Shown one piece after another: positions 6,514 through 7,952 of a stretch of DNA of 7,952 nt (the first letter of the stretch is position 1; every line of letters begins with the position of its first letter). The DNA lies in assembly GCA_003648245.1 (NCBI GenBank), contig QMOO01000051.1, positions 1-7,952 on the forward strand. The letters run 5' to 3'. Both the position numbers and the translations under genes were made by a program. The notes under the pieces are model-generated. The model was not told the origin of the DNA, made no database searches, and was given only the letters and a program-made list of their open reading frames with translations. This stretch comes from Caldisericota bacterium (GTDB lineage: Bacteria > Caldisericota > Caldisericia > B22-G15).

Positions 6514-7952
6514 GCTTTATTCATCTTCATGTCCACAGCGAATACTCAATTCTTGATGGATTCTTAAGAGTAAATGAGCTCATAAAAAGGGTTAAAGAGT
6601 TTAAAATGCCAGCAGTAGCACTTACAGACCACGGAGGAATGTATGGCATAATACCTTTCTACAAAAGAGCAAAAAAGGAGGGAATAAAACCTATAATAGG
6701 TGTTGAAATGTACTTTTCTCCCACATCCAGATTTGATAAAAAGGGAAAGGAAGATGCTGTAAATTACCACATACTTCTCCTTGCAAAGAATTTTAAAGGT
6801 TACCAAAATCTTACAAGACTTGTATCCATTGGACACCTTGAGGGTTTTTACTATAAACCAAGAATAGATATGGAGGTTTTAAAAAAGTACAGTGAGGGAT
6901 TGATTGTTGGAACTTCATGCCTTAAGGGTGAGATACCTTCTCTTATCCTCTCGGGTCAATATGAGAGAGCAAAGAAAAGAGTCTATGCATTTAAAGAAAT
7001 CTTTGGAGATGATTTTTATATAGAGCTTCAGAATCATCACCTTCCTGAAGAGGAAAGGGTTATTCCTGAACTTCTCCGTCTTGCCAAAGAGACAGATACA
7101 AAATACTTTGCATCAAACGATGCCCATTATCTTAAAAAAGAAGACGCAAAGGCACATGGAATACTTTTGTGTATCCAAACTCAGACAACTATAAGTAATC
7201 CTGATAGACTTAAGTTTCAAACTGATGAATTTTATCTGAAGTCCTTTGAGGAAATGTGGGAATTATTTAAAGATATCCCAGACGCCATTCATACTACCAT
7301 GGAAATTGCTGAAAAATGTGAGGTTGAAATACCTCTTGGAAAATCAAGGTTACCAAAATTTCCTCTTCCAGAAGGAGAAGACGCATTTTCTGTTTTGAAA
7401 AAGAAATGTGAGGAGGGAATTGAAGAGAAGTTTGGAAAGGAAACTCCAGAGATAATGGAGAGACTTACAAGAGAACTTTCTGTTATAAAGGAGATGGGAT
7501 TTTCAGACTATTTTCTCATAGTTTCAGATTTTGTTTCTTTTGCCAAGCGTAAAGGTATAAGAGTCGGTCCTGGAAGAGGAAGTGCAGCAGGAAGTCTTGT
7601 TTCATACTTACTTGGAATAACAGAAATAAATCCACTTCAGTACAATCTTCTCTTTGAGAGATTTCTTAATCCTCAAAGGATTTCCCTCCCAGACATAGAC
7701 ATTGACTTTTCTGATGAGAGGAGAGATGAAGTTATTGAGTATGTAAGAAAGAAATATGGGGAAGATAGAGTTGCTCAGATTGCCACCTTTGGAAGGATGG
7801 AGGCAAGGGGGGTAATAAGAGATGTTGGCAGAGTTCTTGGGTACTCTGCCAAGGAAATGGACAGGATTGCAAAACTTATACCATTTGGAATGAATTTCAA
7901 CGATGCCCTGGTTAACGAACCCCTGTTAAAGAAGGAAATGGAAAGTGACGAA
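6510..7952 (+). CDS. dnaE: DNA polymerase III subunit alpha, N-terminal part (3' end outside window)
   Basis: This is the replicative polymerase catalytic subunit, of the DnaE type. The 481 codons seen are somewhat under half of a usual 1,100-1,200-residue protein. Residues 1 to about 210 form the PHP domain, opening FIHLHVHSEYSILDG. All nine PHP metal-ligand positions appear filled: H7, H9, D16, H41, E66, H87, C137, D204, H206. This suggests a metal-loaded PHP that may act as a built-in 3'-5' exonuclease. The palm follows, with GPGRGSAAGSLVSYLLGI (353-370) and PDIDIDF (394-400) holding two of the three catalytic aspartates; the third lies downstream of the edge. RRDEVIEYV and ATFGRMEARGVIRDVGR are also typical. 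No N-terminal OB fold or exonuclease insertion as in PolC is present. The ATG overlaps the gatB stop (ATGA), so the gene depends on the operon promoter unless an internal one exists. Confidence 0.97.
   Translation, partial: MSFIHLHVHSEYSILDGFLRVNELIKRVKEFKMPAVALTDHGGMYGIIPFYKRAKKEGIKPIIGVEMYFSPTSRFDKKGKEDAVNYHILLLAKNFKGYQNLTRLVSIGHLEGFYYKPRIDMEVLKKYSEGLIVGTSCLKGEIPSLILSGQYERAKKRVYAFKEIFGDDFYIELQNHHLPEEERVIPELLRLAKETDTKYFASNDAHYLKKEDAKAHGILLCIQTQTTISNPDRLKFQTDEFYLKSFEEMWELFKDIPDAIHTTMEIAEKCEVEIPLGKSRLPKFPLPEGEDAFSVLKKKCEEGIEEKFGKETPEIMERLTRELSVIKEMGFSDYFLIVSDFVSFAKRKGIRVGPGRGSAAGSLVSYLLGITEINPLQYNLLFERFLNPQRISLPDIDIDFSDERRDEVIEYVRKKYGEDRVAQIATFGRMEARGVIRDVGRVLGYSAKEMDRIAKLIPFGMNFNDALVNEPLLKKEMESDE

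Noticed and set aside
6564..6836. 90-codon minus-strand frame inside dnaE
   Set aside because: It is antisense to the conserved PHP domain, and its Cys/Tyr-rich translation resembles no protein I know.
1..7952. CRISPR arrays, tRNA or rRNA genes, insertion sequences, toxin-antitoxin or defence genes
   Set aside because: I found no repeat-spacer pattern, no transposase or terminal repeats, no tRNA-like fold and no such protein families on either strand. The only longer non-coding gap is 118 bp.

Overview
This is an AT-rich bacterial window. Arginine is encoded mostly by AGA/AGG, and the proteins are rich in Lys, Glu and Ile. That composition suggests a thermophilic or otherwise AT-biased bacterium. 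The replicative polymerase is of the DnaE type and GatB implies indirect tRNA amidation. I cannot assign a phylum from the sequence alone.

Layout: the left edge holds the N-terminal 329 codons of dnaX (DNA polymerase III gamma/tau) on the minus strand, running off the window. A gap of only 37 bp separates its start codon from that of a divergent histidinol-phosphate aminotransferase gene (hisC). The gap contains two outward-facing extended -10 promoters that form a near-palindrome, and both transcripts should be leaderless or nearly so. hisC converges with, and overlaps by 12 bp, a small minus-strand membrane methyltransferase of the isoprenylcysteine methyltransferase/PEMT type. The 5' end of that gene may carry a frame break.

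From about 2.58 kb to the right edge runs a plus-strand operon: a four-BON-domain protein without a signal peptide, argS, gatB and the start of dnaE. The four genes are joined by a 1-base stop/start overlap, an 8-base gap and an ATGA overlap. A sigma-70-like promoter precedes the first gene, and Shine-Dalgarno sites precede each. The operon couples two tRNA-charging functions (arginyl-tRNA synthetase and the amidotransferase B subunit) with the replicative polymerase. The clamp-loader gene dnaX lies at the other end of the locus and points the other way.

Most of the window is core housekeeping sequence. I see no mobile element, CRISPR array, tRNA/rRNA gene or defence system, and no convincing new system. 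The points most worth checking are the back-to-back leaderless promoters, the cytoplasmic tandem BON protein heading the operon, the altered HIGH signature in ArgRS, the complete PHP metal site in DnaE, and the possible frameshift in the methyltransferase gene.
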